Below are positions 11,266 through 22,895 of a DNA stretch of 64,000 nucleotides, in pieces. The notes under the pieces are model-generated. The model made no database searches. It was not told the DNA's origin and was given only the letters and a program-made list of their open reading frames with translations. A program made the translations under genes and the position numbers. The stretch is from Flabesymbios commensalis (lineage: Eukaryota > Annelida > Polychaeta > Terebellida > Flabelligeridae): assembly GCA_964017125.1 (NCBI GenBank), contig OZ024908.1, forward strand, positions 63,811,965 through 63,875,964. Reading direction: 5' to 3'. Position 1 is the stretch's first letter. Every line of letters starts with the position of its first letter.

Positions 11266-12020
11266 TCATATTGTGTTGTTTAGGTGTTTACCATCTTCTT
11301 TCGGTGGTGTTCCTGTGGGTTTCCGCTTACTCATGAATTCTATGATATTCAATTGCTCGCGCCGCGGGGTGTCAGTTCCTGCGTTCTGACTTTTGTTAGA
11401 TTGTTCTTTACTGCGAGCCCGATAATTTAGGCTTTCAGACCTCACTCTGTTTCCGAGTCCCATGGTGGAGCCCCGCCTTGTCTCTGTCGCCAGTCTCTTT
11501 CTCGTCCTTTGTGAGGGATTGAGGGTTTTCTTTTGTATCTTTAGTGGGTGTTTCGCTTCCGTCGCTGGTTTGTTGTATGGATGTGTCAGTGTCTTTATCC
11601 TCAATCACTGCGGTTCCGGGTTCGTTCCTGGATTCACTTTTCAGTGTGTTCCGTAACTCCATCTGAAGTGCTCCGATCATGTTTTACCGGGCCAGAAATC
11701 TGGTTTTGAGTTGACCGTGTCTTTGACTGATAGCCATGTACCCCAGAAGGGATCTCGAATAGCCGCCGCCAACACTCGATCATCTTCTAATAGGGCCAGT
11801 CTGAACTCAGGGCACTGTTCAGATTTTAGTTTTAGTAGCTCAGACATAATATCAGTATTATTATGTTCCCAGTCTCTAGATTTTTCTCTGTCAATGTTCT
11901 CGGCAGGAGCCTGGCGGCTTCCCCTCCATGCCGACTGTGGCGTATATTTTGTGCTAATGTGTCGTCACCACATTGCGTCGCCTGCATCCACAGCCAAGCT
12001 TCTTGTACACTCTCAAACGT
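11266..12020 (-). pseudogene. LINE ORF1 with NADAR (YbiA/DUF1768-like) domain, frameshifted
   Basis: Read from 12020 downwards, three successive frames give pieces that line up in order with the NADAR fold. First comes TFESVQEAWLWMQATQCGDD followed by LAQNI and a GGEAARLL helix, matching the family's F.S.E..Y..QK start and the EAK/AAR helix. Next come DIMSELLKLKSEQCPEFRLA and a DPFWGTW motif, matching the K.eQ.pelr..Ll helix and the hallmark WG. Last come FWPGKT and MIGALQMELRNTL, matching the G.N.LG..LM.vR closing helix. After the domain a Thr/Glu/Lys-rich linker and an Arg/Lys-rich tail run to 11266. The known NADAR family acts on ADP-ribose-type or riboflavin-intermediate N-glycosidic bonds. 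What it would do in a retrotransposon is unknown. The frames differ because of at least two frameshifts plus a stop. N-terminal sequence before 12020 is missing or replaced by the repeat beginning near 12050. Confidence 0.75.
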
Positions 12021-12049
12021 AAAAACCGTAAAAAAAACGCTGAAAAGAC

Positions 12050-15000
12050 GTCAGGTAAGCATGTTGAAACAACATTGAAAAAACATTGTATTTGTTACTT
12101 GTTTCAACGTGACAATTTCAACATATTTTCAACGTTAGACTTCCACATTGTTTCAACGTCACAACTCAATACTGTTTCCACGTCAGACGCTCACATTGTT
12201 TCAACGTAATATTTTTTTATTGGCCCAACATCTGGCTTCTATATTGTTTCAACGTCATATTTACACATTGTCACAACGTCATGCCAGGCTTGAGGCCAAA
12301 GTACTCGGTACTTCGGTACTTTGGTACTCGAGTACCGTTTTTTTAGTACTCGTCGGTACTCAGTACTCGTACTTTTGAAAAGTACTTGTACTCAAGAACT
12401 TTTAAAAATGAAAGTACTCTTAACGAGTACTTACGAGTACTTTATGAGTACTAGTCATCTTAAATTGATTTAAAATAGCTCACAGACAAATCATAAATCA
12501 TTATAGCGGGATATGGAACATTCAGTTAATGATTCGTTTACCATCCATTCTTGTAGCTATTATATTGATAAATGATTTAATTAATACTTTGAATTTTTTT
12601 CAAAAATAGTCCAATTACCAACATCAACCTATAACAAAAGTTCAACTTTTTTAACAATGTTGATAATTATACTAGTATAACATCTACGGGGGACTATACT
12701 ATACGGTAGGACTAGTAGTTTGTCAGGTCATTGAAGGGGAAGGTGTGATTTCAACAATGATGTCGTGCCATTTACATCACCCCTTTCTTCGCAGCTAATC
12801 CCCAGCAAACAAGAAGCATTGAAACAATGGTGGTATAATGTTGGGCCAACGTTGAAGACGGTGTACCAAAATTACCATAGGTTCAATGTCAATGTGTTTG
12901 TTGAGACGATCAATCGGTAAATTTGAATAATATTTACACAATTTTGGCCCAATTGCGTAGACACTCAGCCGACACGGTGTGGACTGAGATAATGTATGAC
13001 TGCCATAGCTCATACAACTCTGTACCAATGTTGTGTAAGTACCCAAAAACACGACCAGGACAACGCGACCTCTTGTGTACAGTGACTTTACAATGTCGGG
13101 CCTATGTCCAAGACATTGGGCCAAGAATTACCCAGCACTGTACCGAGAAGTACATAGTATTTTCACCTGATATAACAGTACTGTTCAAACACAGATGACC
13201 ACAGTAATTAGACGGCAAACATCACCCTTTAACTGCAGGACACCACTATTATTTATATATCATTATTACAAATAATTTATAAAGCGGTCCATCCAAAAAT
13301 AATCGGATCGCTGTGCATACCTACTAAAAACAGGAAGAAAATAAAAGTACACGAAATGATGTACAAGTTTACCATAGACGTCAGGTGACTAGCAAACTAA
13401 ACAACCCTAAAATATACAATATACATTGTGTCAGATCACCAGGAAGCAGCAGGTAGGTCAACAAATTGTTGTTTTATTTGTCTGTTTTTTAATATCGTGA
13501 TAATATAGTTGTCATATGAAGCCGGAAATTGAGTCAGCAATTATAGCTGCAAATGAGAGAAAAATATAATTGAACACGCTAGTGTAGCGTAAGGGTTAAA
13601 GGTGTGAGGTTACATAATGAGTCAATTGTAGGCCTACGGCGGCGTTATATAACCCCTTCCGTCCCTTAAATCTGATGACGGACCGAGTATAAAAATAGAC
13701 ACAACAGCGACGTGCTCCTCCTATAAATCGCATAAAAATATATTTTTAAGCGAATAATATGCTAATATGTCAGCGTATGCCCGGCTGAATCTTGTACAGA
13801 TTTACCTGTATTATGGTAATATATTTGATTATAATTTTATCACGGTCACCAGCAACTAAAGTGTGTCTGTTATCGCAAAACAATTCTGCTGTGCAAAGCC
13901 CGTGCAACGCCAAAACGCAGTTCTGTCTACTTTACAGCTGAGCAGATACTGCCTTTTGGATTTTCAGGGTATAATTTTAATCCGTGTAGGCCTACCCTTA
14001 ATAGCCTTGATCTTTTCCATGACACAATGTGTGTTCAGGCCCATTCAAACGTTTATTTTAGTGGCGGCCAACTGTTGGCGGCAATGGCCCAAAAATTTAC
14101 CACCTTTAGGCCTACTGGGACATGGCATCAGATATGCAATATGTCTATAAATAGGCCTGTCCCATAAAATATTATTTTCACCACTCATAAAAATCTATAT
14201 GTGACCCGATCTGGCAAAATGAGTCGTAAGTTGCATATTTAGATATTGGAGTTATTAAGATATCCCGAACCTACACAAAATTACCTTGAAAATGGTATAT
14301 CACACATATATATATCAACTCCGAAAATATGACCCCACAAACTCAGAGAAATATGAAGTCTGAAATTGCGTCATTTTGAGACTTTTGGAAAATATCACGC
14401 AATTGTATTAAAATAAAATAAATAGAATACATATTCATTCACACCCCATCTTCTTAATAATAAACGTATAGTTTTAACATTTTGTAAATTTTAAAAGTAT
14501 ATGCCAGATATTTTTATAGTCATGATTTTTTCACAGCATGAATATTTCCTAGTTATTAGCGTCTGTTGCTGTGGCAACATGCACATAGAAATAAATATCA
14601 CTAGTTGGAGTGTAAATGAGACTAATATTAAAATAACAGGTATATTTAATAAAACAAATTTGTCATGTACACCAATTTCTATGCCACACAATTTTAGGAT
14701 TCGAAAGTAATCATATGAAAATAGAAACTTATGTTGAAAATATGTGAAATCAAGGTCATTTTGGCTTGTGCCCTAGCATCGTTTGCCAAAATGCGACTTA
14801 ATAAGACTCATGAAGTAACATATATTATTATTATATTGAAAAAAATCATGTAATTAATTAGAGTTTACAACCAAAGTACTCGGTACTTGTACTCAAGTAC
14901 TTTTTAAAGTACTTGTATCAAGTACTTTTAAAAATCCAGTACTCGTACTTGTTCTCGTCATTTTTTCAAGTACTTGTACTTGTACTCGAGTACTTTTGTC

Positions 15001-15350
15001 CAGTACTCGCCCCAAGCCTGACGTACACCCAACATTTTGATTTCAACGTTGAAGCAACAGTCAGTATTGTACGTAGAACAAACGATGTTTTTACGTCAAT
15101 TATGTTGCGACCAAAATTCAACATATAATCAAGGTATTGATCTAAACATAGAATAAACGATCAGTATGAGACGTTGAAAATATACTGTTTATACATCGCT
15201 TATGTTGCAACCGAAATTCCACTTATAAACAACGTCTTCTTTAGACGTTTTAACTGTGTCAGTTAAGGACGTAGAAAAAACGTTGTTTTTATGTCTGTGA
15301 CGTCGTAACCACAATCCAACGTTGAAACTATGTTGCAATGCCGCTGGGGA
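12050..15350. mobile_element. CAACGT-rich repeat element interrupted by a nested 2.7-kb element
   Basis: Both flanks (about 12050-12284 and 15021-15350) are made of irregularly spaced CAACGT/ACGTTG motifs within A+T-rich spacers (for example ttgtttcaacgtc repeats on the left and aacgttgaaactatgttgca on the right). The two flanks look like the halves of one repeat split by the nested element at 12285-15020. The left edge meets the truncated LINE ORF1. No coding capacity was seen. Confidence 0.5.
12285..15020. mobile_element. 2.7-kb element with CAGGCTTG ends and AGTACT/GTACTC subterminal arrays
   Basis: The left end reads CAGGCTTGAGGCCAAAGTAC followed by about 170 bp of GTACTCG/AGTACT motifs. 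The right end, in complement, reads CAGGCTTGGGGCGAGTACTG followed by a similar array (14870-15010). CAG-type ends with dense subterminal motifs recall hAT elements, but no clean 8-bp duplication is visible and no transposase was found. The interior holds pieces of the CCCAGCAAAC family near 12800-13200 and otherwise A+T-rich DNA. Confidence 0.55.
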
Positions 15351-15966
15351 ACTGTTGATTATGAGGGATTTTCATTGTTTTCGGATGTGTTTTAAGTCAG
15401 TCAAAACTCTCGGAGCTCTATATTCTTAGCTTTGAAAAAGGCCTCTGCTTTCGGCCTCGACCTTTTTCACAGCCATGAATGTAGAACTCCTATACGCAAT
15501 GTTAAAATTCCGTAGCCTTTCGCTCAGCTCCTCTATCCTCGGGTTACATTTACCATATACCTAGGCCTACATGCATACTTCCTGTGACACTCACACATAA
15601 GTCAGTGATTTTTGTGGAGCTAGTGATGGTGTGGGTCATGTAACAGATGTAACAACTTAATGAGCTGCGAAGTGGGCCAAATGTACTAGTACAGTAGCAA
15701 ACGTCCACCCTATAGTGCCCGAGGATGTGTGTTATGTATCCTGTGTTTGATATGATAGAAGCAGCCACTGAGACATCCAGGGAACTTGCCTAAAGCGCAC
15801 ACCCTTAAAGGAATGACACCATTTATATCCAACAAGCTAGGTTATGTAGCCTACCATGCAAGCTATAATATAGCAGGCAAATCAACACTATATATTATAT
15901 GATCAACAATGTATTCATCTTTGTGCAGTAATAATATAATTTTGACAAAATATCAAAGTTGGGCAA
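15351..15966. other. Stretch with no recognised feature
   Basis: I see no coding frame of note, no repeat copy shared with the rest of the window and no RNA gene here. Confidence 0.4.
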
Positions 15967-15967
15967 A

Positions 15968-16044
15968 TGATTGAATGAATGAGTGAATGAATGAATGAAT
16001 GAATGAATGAATGAATGAATGAATGAATGAATGAATGAATGAAT
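15968..16044. repeat. (AATG)n microsatellite
   Basis: About 19 tandem tetranucleotides of tgaa/aatg type, nearly perfect apart from one gagtg variant near the left end. Confidence 0.95.
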
Positions 16045-16644
16045 CTTGGGATCGTTGTTCTGAGAAGCTGATGGCTGGTGAAAATCTGTCCAAATCGTTT
16101 ACTCAGCCATCATATTAGTTGTTAGTTTATTTTTGTTTGTATAATGACCATCAAGTATGCCTGGAATGCTTTGTAGTTATTTATATTTCTGGCCTCTTAT
16201 AGTTAAGCCTACTATTATATTGGGTCTAACTTAAGTTTTGGCAATGGTTTAAGCCTATGTGTGTTAGGGCGATAGAAAAATAATAATGATGGATTTAAAT
16301 AGTGTGTGTGTAAATCTTCAGAAGCGTCATTTTGGCTTTAAACAAGTATTTAACTGAATTTATTAAGTTTGCTATATCTTGATTTTATAAATGAATACAT
16401 CGAGCTGTTATCTCGAGTTTCAAACTCCAGTTTTATATTGATACAGTGTATGACAACTATATAGCTGTATTGTATTGAGTAGGCCTAAACAACTTAAATA
16501 TTGAGTTATTAAGTCAATATTTATAGTTGTGAACTCAATATATTGAGTTTACAACTCAATATACCCCAAATTATATTGAGTTGTAAACTCGGTTACAAAA
16601 ATCAAATTTCGGTTCTGGGGCTTTGTAGGTGCATTTTCCAAACC
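16045..16644. other. Stretch with no gene; short palindromic tracts
   Basis: A+T-rich DNA. At 16490-16600 several overlapping inverted copies of AACTCAATAT/ATATTGAGTT occur, possibly the remains of a small inverted-repeat element. Nothing coding was seen. Confidence 0.4.
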
Positions 16645-16711
16645 CCCACTGGGCACACGACCTTGTTGCGACGTTGAATCAACGTCGCAACAACGTCGTA
16701 TGCCCAGTGGG
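16645..16711. mobile_element. Short palindromic element with CCCACTGGGCA ends
   Basis: About 67 bp: cccactgggcacacgac on the left and gtatgcccagtggg on the right form inverted ends around an ACGTTGAATCAACGT core palindrome. A related longer copy lies at 42808-42900. Confidence 0.7.
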
Positions 16712-17076
16712 CATACTTTTAAATGTGACAGATTAATAGTCCGGAACGTTTTGCATTAAAAACCCGCGACTCGTTTATAGAAAACTTGACAGACTTGAAG
16801 GAATGAGTCACTTTGAAAGATCACCATAGTGACGATCAAACTTTTTACTCAAAGTGTGCATCATATTTCTACTGACATTAGTAATGGGATAATACATTTC
16901 AATGAATAATGCTAACACTACCGCCGGCCACACTGGTCAAATCCCATGGTGTTCGTTTGCATGCATATGTATTCAGGTGATTTTAAAAAACTTGAAAGAG
17001 GCGTTTTATCCCTATCCACTCGTAGGCCTAAAGATTGAATATTCAACCACCTATCTCTAACCGAGAATTAGCGCCT

Positions 17077-17186
17077 CACAACAAACACGACGCATTGACC
17101 CAATGCTGGTTTCATGTTGGACCACTGTCTGTGACGCTGGCCCAAAGTAAAACCGGCATTGGGTCAATGCGTGGTGTTTGCTGGGC
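17077..17186. mobile_element. Small inverted-repeat element with AACAAACAC/GTGTTTGCTGG ends
   Basis: The left part acaaacacgacgcattgacc and the right part gggtcaatgcgtggtgtttg are inverted copies. The core has the GTTGG...ACGCTGGCCC motif seen in the CCCAGCAAAC family (24231, 36759, 45182, 51010, 51931). Confidence 0.7.
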
Positions 17187-17245
17187 TTCGACCTCCAAGA
17201 TTCAAATCGTGTGTTTAAATGAGAGCATAGTCTGTTTTACATCTT

Positions 17246-17332
17246 AATTAATTAATTAAATAATTAAATAATTAATTAATTGCATTAATTAATTAATTAA
17301 TTAATTAATTAATTAATTAATTAATTAATTAA
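17246..17332. repeat. (ATTA)n microsatellite
   Basis: Tandem ATTA/TTAA tetranucleotides with one interruption (ttgcatt) near 17280. Confidence 0.9.
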
Positions 17333-17787
17333 TCACGGGCCCAATGCAAGGTAAAATTTTAAGTGAGTCTTAAAAATGCCCCGATGCTCGGCCGCTGGCC
17401 CGATGAGTGAAAAAAATCGTCGGACATTTTGTATTGTATTTGTTTATTATAGTGACATAGTACAAACATATAGTACAAACAGAAAATAAAGTATAATAAA
17501 TTGGTACCCAGCCCTCAAGGGCTTATCAGTCACTTCGTACGACAGCCGGAATGTATTTGTGACAAAGCATAACTCGATGGTGCATGATCGTCAGTAATCT
17601 GATATCCTATCACTGGTTTGTGTCACTCATTGGTTTTACTGAATTGTCTCCAATGTCCAAGCCTAAAAATTATTGTAGGAATCTAAATGATTTTACTAGA
17701 TGTTTTCTAATTTGCATTCCAATATTATCCAATAATAATTATTATGATCCCAACCGTGTTTTTTTTGTTGGGTGGGGGGGGGTGGAC

Positions 17788-17910
17788 CAAAAGCTTAAAG
17801 CGCTGAAATATTTCATGTACACCATTGAGATATGAGGTTTTTTTTAATGAAATCATCATAAACATCTTAGTTAGCACTTTTCGCTTCATTTGAAACCTAT
17901 ATGCACAGCT
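17788..17910. mobile_element. Fragment of the 241-bp TTAA element (family D)
   Basis: The stretch aagcgctgaaatatttcatg ... aaatcatcataaacatctta ... cttcatttgaaacctatatg matches the left part of the full copy at 37420-37660. The hairpin end is missing. A homopolymer G run precedes it. Confidence 0.6.
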
Positions 17911-19368
17911 GAGCCGACACTCAAATATCGAACTTAAGCTATAAAAAATCACACATATTTTACTATAAACTTCAGAACTAGATCTAAGGTATATGTAGAG
18001 AGACTGCAATGTGCTTATCATTTTATTTTCCACATATTTATTAAAGTTATAATGCATGCTGTGCTTGGTTTGATCAACTTGTGCATAAATCAAAATCTTA
18101 AAATTGTTCTATGCACAGCTGGACCAGCCCACACCTTTATTACTCACATCAGCCTCGCAGTCCTCGTGATTTCACATAAACCTTGAACAAAACTGCACGT
18201 ACTTTATTCTAGATTTGAGGCTCCATAACTACATTATTGATCTAAAAGTGCAGATAGTCTGTGATGTCGTTATAACTATCTTTTTATAGTATTTTCCTTT
18301 TTACAATGTGGTTTGGTGATCACCAAATCAACACGTTTGATTTATTAAAGATGTACATATCATTTTTGTAAAAAAATATAATTTGGTTGAAATTATTTGT
18401 TAATCTGCGTGACCATTCAGAGCTCCAGGAAATTATAATAACAAATTCGAAAATTAAAGTTTTATCATCTAGGAAACAATTAAAAAAACATCTTTGAATA
18501 GGGAAAATAGATGATAATTATATCACCGTAGGCCTACTATGCGATGATAATATATATTACAACTTGGCTTACGAGAAATACAATTTTTAGAGTTTATTAT
18601 AGTAAAATATATTTGAAGGAGAACGGTGAAAACTTACTAGAAAATAAAAATATATACATCTTTTCTCATATATAGTGTCTTGGCGAAGCGTTCTTTTAAC
18701 CCGTTGAACACGAGATCATTATGCTACTGCTCTGTTTCTGGAACGAGATTATTTTATAACGTCATAGTTATCTCATGTAATCTCCGGGGCTCGTCACAAA
18801 CGGGTTAAGAACCTTTCACTAGTACCGGTATTCACACATAGAAACTTGGTACTTTATGTATACTTGACATGTTCGTTTTTTTTCAAAATCAACAATATAC
18901 TTTGATTCTACACTCAACTCTCCCATGCATATATAGAAGAGACATCCAGAATGGTAAATTCAATGTTTGCATGTCGCTTGTCTTCAGTTAATGATAATAA
19001 TCTAATAACCACTCTTGGATTGGCATGTTCAATTAGGGCTCTTGATCTGAGTAATTACTCTCACAATGGAGCTATTTGTTCTGCAGGAGTAATTTGCCAG
19101 ATATCATGCATGTAATTGCCATTGCTATTCCCATTAAACATTATTATGAATCACCTCAGGAAGGTCCCCCTTAAACTGTCATATTTTGTAATAATTATAA
19201 TATAAGGTGTGGTCGTAGATATAGCGATAATTGCATCGTAACCCTTCTGCTGTTGAATTGTATGTTTCCATTTTTCATTTATTCTAAGCTACAAACGTAA
19301 ATTCCAGCTTCAAATGACAAAAACTATGTTTATACATATAAAATAGACACATTGGTGTATATTTCGAA
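17911..19368. other. Intron-like stretch with no recognised feature
   Basis: A+T-rich unique-looking DNA within the 21-kb intron. A short hairpin-like pair of sequences at about 18700-18810 (cccgttgaacacgag and gtcacaaacgggttaag) suggests a small decayed inverted-repeat element. Nothing coding was seen. Confidence 0.35.
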
Positions 19369-19856
19369 CTGCTAGGTCCGCATATAATTATGCGGTTTCA
19401 ATTAAACTGAACTAAATGTCACTAAATCGTCCTCTTGGATATGAAAGGGTATATCTGCTACTTTGTAAAGTGGCAGATGTGACACCCTTTCATATCCAAG
19501 CGGACGAAATATTAGTAATCAGTGTGGACCAGTTGATAATATACTTCAATGTGGGAGCTCTTACGTTGGAGTATTTTATCAACTGATTGACTTCCACAAA
19601 CCATTTTCGCAATTTTACTGACAATTAGTTCAGTTTCAAATTTCCTTGACCTGAACTAAATGCTATTCAAATTAGTAAAACAGTTTGTGCAAGACAATCT
19701 GTTGATAAAATACTTCAATGTAGGAGCACCCACATTGAAGTATTTTATTAACTGATTGACTTCCACAAACTATTTTCCCAATTTTAGTGACATTTAGTTC
19801 AGCTTGACATTCGCTTGAAACCAGAGCTTGAAACCGCATATATGCGGGCCTAGCAG
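19369..19856. mobile_element. Foldback element, 488 bp, with internal duplication
   Basis: The left end CTGCTAGGTCCGCATATAAT and the right end (complement CTGCTAGGCCCGCATATATG) are inverted copies. They continue into GCGGTTTCAA and the ACTGAACTAAATGTCACTAA region on both arms. Between them lie a 70-nt hairpin (19433-19502: gatatgaaagggt...acccttTCATATC) and a duplicated segment of about 115 bp (19528-19640 and 19690-19800: acttcaatgt.ggagc...gtattttatcaactgatt). A piece of the same hairpin is found at 38813-38870. Confidence 0.75.
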
Positions 19857-19868
19857 CACACGGATTAC

Positions 19869-20041
19869 CCCTTTCAAGCCTGAATTTATCATTGTCATCT
19901 TCATCCACTGCAAGCCGCGAATTGCTGTCGCAATTCTCGACTTGTAGTGGATGAAGATGACATAAAGTAGGTAAAAACTTTAAGAAAATTGTTTTCAGAT
20001 ATGTAAAATGATGCCTTAATGCATCCTGAGGATTTAAAGGG
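19869..20041 (-). mobile_element. TTAA-type inverted-repeat element, 173 bp (family E)
   Basis: The flanks are TTAC at 19865-19868 (one change from TTAA) and TTAA at 20042-20045. The ends are CCCTTTCAAGCC and GGATTTAAAGGG. The centre is a strong stem-loop (catcttcatccactacaagt and its complement around gaattgcgacagcaattc). A longer relative starts at 31328. Confidence 0.75.
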
Positions 20042-20349
20042 TTAACATACATGTACCCAGTAAACGGAAGGCTTTCACCCCAATGCTCAGTGACCTGTTA
20101 AGTTGTTAATATGGTTAATGACGGGGTCTATAGATTATTTACGTCTCGTGTTTGACGGGCATGGTTTACGTCCCTACAATTGTTTTGAATAGATGCTTAC
20201 AATTCATCACTATCAGGTCTAGGCTCTCAATCAAGGTCACTACAACACATAACAATGGGGTGTGGTTGCCAAGGTAAGTATGGATGCCAGTTAGCATGGT
20301 TAGCCAAACTCTCGTGTCTGTGATTTCAATTCTGCATGTATTGGAAAAT

Positions 20350-22392
20350 GTTACCATGCCACATTTTGGTCACCAATAGCATGGGTGATGGTGTGGTGTA
20401 TAGCACCAAGTCCGCTAATAACGTGTTAAAAGAAACTTTTTCTCATCTTGCTTCCCAAGCTGGGAAAGCAATTTTTGCTCTGAGTAAACAGTCCCGTCCT
20501 GTGGTCGGTAAATTGTCACCCACTATTGCGTTCAAGGTATTTGATTGCCAAATATTGCCCATACTAGAATATGGAAGTGATATATGGTATACAGGCGATG
20601 ATGTTAACGATCTGGAAAAAAACCCTACAAAATTTATTAAATCTACACTTGGCGTTAGAAAGCAAACACCTACACCTGCAATATATGGCGACACGGGTCG
20701 ATTTACGCTGATCATCCGGCAACACATAAAAGCTGTAAGATATTGGTGTAGAATTCTAAAACTATCTCAGAGCCATCCAGTCAGAAATGCCTACAGTATG
20801 CTACTGGAGCTAGATGCCATTGGCTTCACGAATTGGTGTTCCCGTATTCGCTCTGTCTTCGAACGAGCCGGGCTTGATCAAACTTGGGAATCGCAGAATA
20901 TTGGGGATGCAAAAAAAATCATGCTTTCATTTAAAGATTCAATAGTTAGAATATTTACACAGCGGTGGAGAAAAGATATTGAGAGCTCGAGTAAGCTGCG
21001 CACATAAGCATTAGTAAAAAAATATTTCTGTGTTGAACCATATATCTTACAAATAAGGGGGAACCACCTCATAACAGCAATGGCGAGGTATCGAATGAGC
21101 TCACATGATCTAAATATAGAAAGAGGACGATTCAATAATCCAATCACTCCAAAAAATCAGCGAATATGCACAAGGTGTGAATTAAACGAAATTGACCACG
21201 AAATACATCTTCTTCTCCACTGTAGCGCTATGAATAATGTACGCGAAATCTTGTTTGATTCTGTAGCCGCAATTATCAATATACAACCGACAAATAAAAT
21301 GTTTCTACGAATTATGACATCTAGAGACATAACAGTGGTGAAGGCACTAGCACAATTTATTTATGGTTGTTTTAAACAAATTAAGGGTTAAAAATACTGA
21401 GTATAATAAATCTGTCACCTGTCGCTTTATTATTCATATTTTCATGCCCTCATGATCTGACTTGGGTATTACCACATATGTATTAGGACGGTTGTTGCTC
21501 TCGGATCTTATTATTAGGCTTTTTAGGGCCGGTTGGGGACGTTTCCGTCGCCTTTGTTATCAGACGAGGTGGGGCCTTATGGAGGATTTCAGAGTTGCTA
21601 AGTCAACTGCTTTTCTCTTTGTGGTCGAGAATGTTTTTCTTCGATTGTAACCCTAAGTATGTGGTACTAAGTAGGTCGTGATTGAAACAGTGTGAATTAA
21701 ACAATATGGTGAATTGAAATAACCTGTAATGTTTTTTGTGCGAGGGCCATGTCCTGTGTGAATTGCACCAATAATTGTTAACCTCCATTACTGCTGTTAT
21801 TAGTTAAGTTATGTTTGCACCACTAGTCAATATCAGGGAATCTCCGAGCTCCTAGCGACTGTGCTTGCATGGTCACATGACTCGGAGCTACATGTACCTG
21901 TTTATGCCACATTTATGGTACTTGCATGATATTATATTTAATTTGAAAAATACCATATATTTCTTACCATTGTCTCATTGCATACTACAGTTACTGTAGC
22001 ATAATTATGCACTTGTATATATTTTAGGTTTCTACGCTTTCCAGAGTGTCTTTTTTGCTACTTTACATAATTAGTATGTCATACATAGTAGCAATTTTAT
22101 CTCTGGTTTTGGTGCGGGAAACAAAACGATTGACCTCTATGTTATCTTGGCAATGCCTTTTAATTTATTTTAACTAGTAGTCATGTATATTATCGAAATA
22201 CCCAGTTTTTATTTTGGCAATGCCACTTAACATGATTTTAGTTGTGTATGCCATACCGTGTATATTGTCATATGATTTTACCAAATTAACAATCTTGTTC
22301 ATACATGTACATATATCTCTTTCATTTTTATGACAAAATAGGTCTGTAATGACTTTTTTTCTGTCAATAAAATATCTGTCTGTCTGTCTGAT
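20350..22392 (+). mobile_element. LINE 3' fragment (RT C-terminus, Cys/His motif, 3' UTR and CTGT tail)
   Basis: The frame at 20350-21007 encodes the region after the RT palm: FDCQILPILEYGSDIW, then FIKSTLGVRKQTPTPAIYGD. After a stop/frameshift, 21080-21391 gives MARYRMSSHDLNIERGRF and RICTRCELNEIDHEIHLLLH with a final Cys, a C-x2-C...H...C motif. The 3' UTR ends ctgtcaataaaatatctgtc followed by short CTGT repeats, a typical LINE tail. The element is 5'-truncated: endonuclease and most of the RT are absent. The C-terminal region resembles the family at 53869-58590 in style, but I cannot show that it is the same family. Confidence 0.8.
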
Positions 22393-22683
22393 GGGAAACA
22401 CAAAAAGAACTGCATATACGTACCATTCTAATGGGATATTTTATTTGGGGAATACAATAATTTTATCAGTTTATGTATCATCAATCAAAAATTGTTACGA
22501 AGTGTAAAATAAACCAGCGCAAGTTCAATATTTCATTATCACCCATGGTCCATGGGAGAACAAAATGTACAGCAATTTTGAAATTATTTTGCCAAAACAA
22601 GTCAATTGTTGATAGTATCCATAGTTTTTCCAGCAAACACACATCAACCACAAATGCTGGTTGAATGAAGTGGGCCGACCCTC

Positions 22684-22895
22684 ACCCTTTAACCGCCAAA
22701 TTATTCAATTTGAATTTTCACCCACTTGAAGTTGTGTCTCGCTGACGCGATCCACAACATCAAGTGAGTGAAAATTATTCGGATTTGACAAAATAGAGAT
22801 CAACTCTTTTCAAATCTTGCTGGTTGATGTCACATTGTATCTTTAACATAATTATTTAAAATGTGGTACTTAATGTGCTAATAAAAACTGAAAGG
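22684..22895 (+). mobile_element. TTAA element family A, copy lacking its right end
   Basis: It starts CCCTTTAACCGCCAAATTAT and follows the 7711-7949 copy closely, including the cacccacttgaagttgtg hairpin and gtacttaatgtgctaataaa. It ends near 22895 without the GGCGGTTAAAGGG terminus. TTAA is not visible on the left. Confidence 0.8.

Larger units (their letters stand above)
6250..12050 (-). mobile_element. L1/Tx1-like LINE with a NADAR-domain ORF1, interrupted and decayed
   Basis: On the minus strand the order is: ORF1 with a NADAR-type domain and a basic tail (12020-11266), an APE endonuclease (11060-9661), a reverse transcriptase (9661-7954), and a C-terminal region with a zf-RVT Cys/His motif (7706-6494). 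A 3' UTR with an imperfect direct duplication of about 130 bp follows (about 6270-6490). The RT motifs (FLDFEKAFDS, GCPVSALLFN, QYADD) are of the L1/Tx1 type. Two later insertions split it (7711-7949 and 9823-10542). Several frameshifts and stops make it inactive. It lies inside the large transporter intron, in the same orientation as the gene. Confidence 0.85.

Noticed and set aside
12277-15028. An 8-bp hAT-type target duplication around the CAGGCTTG element
   Set aside because: The flanks cgtcatgc and acgtacac do not match well enough to call a duplication.
20166-20357. Possible upstream coding part of the LINE at 20350
   Set aside because: No endonuclease or RT motif in any frame before 20350; the copy appears 5'-truncated.
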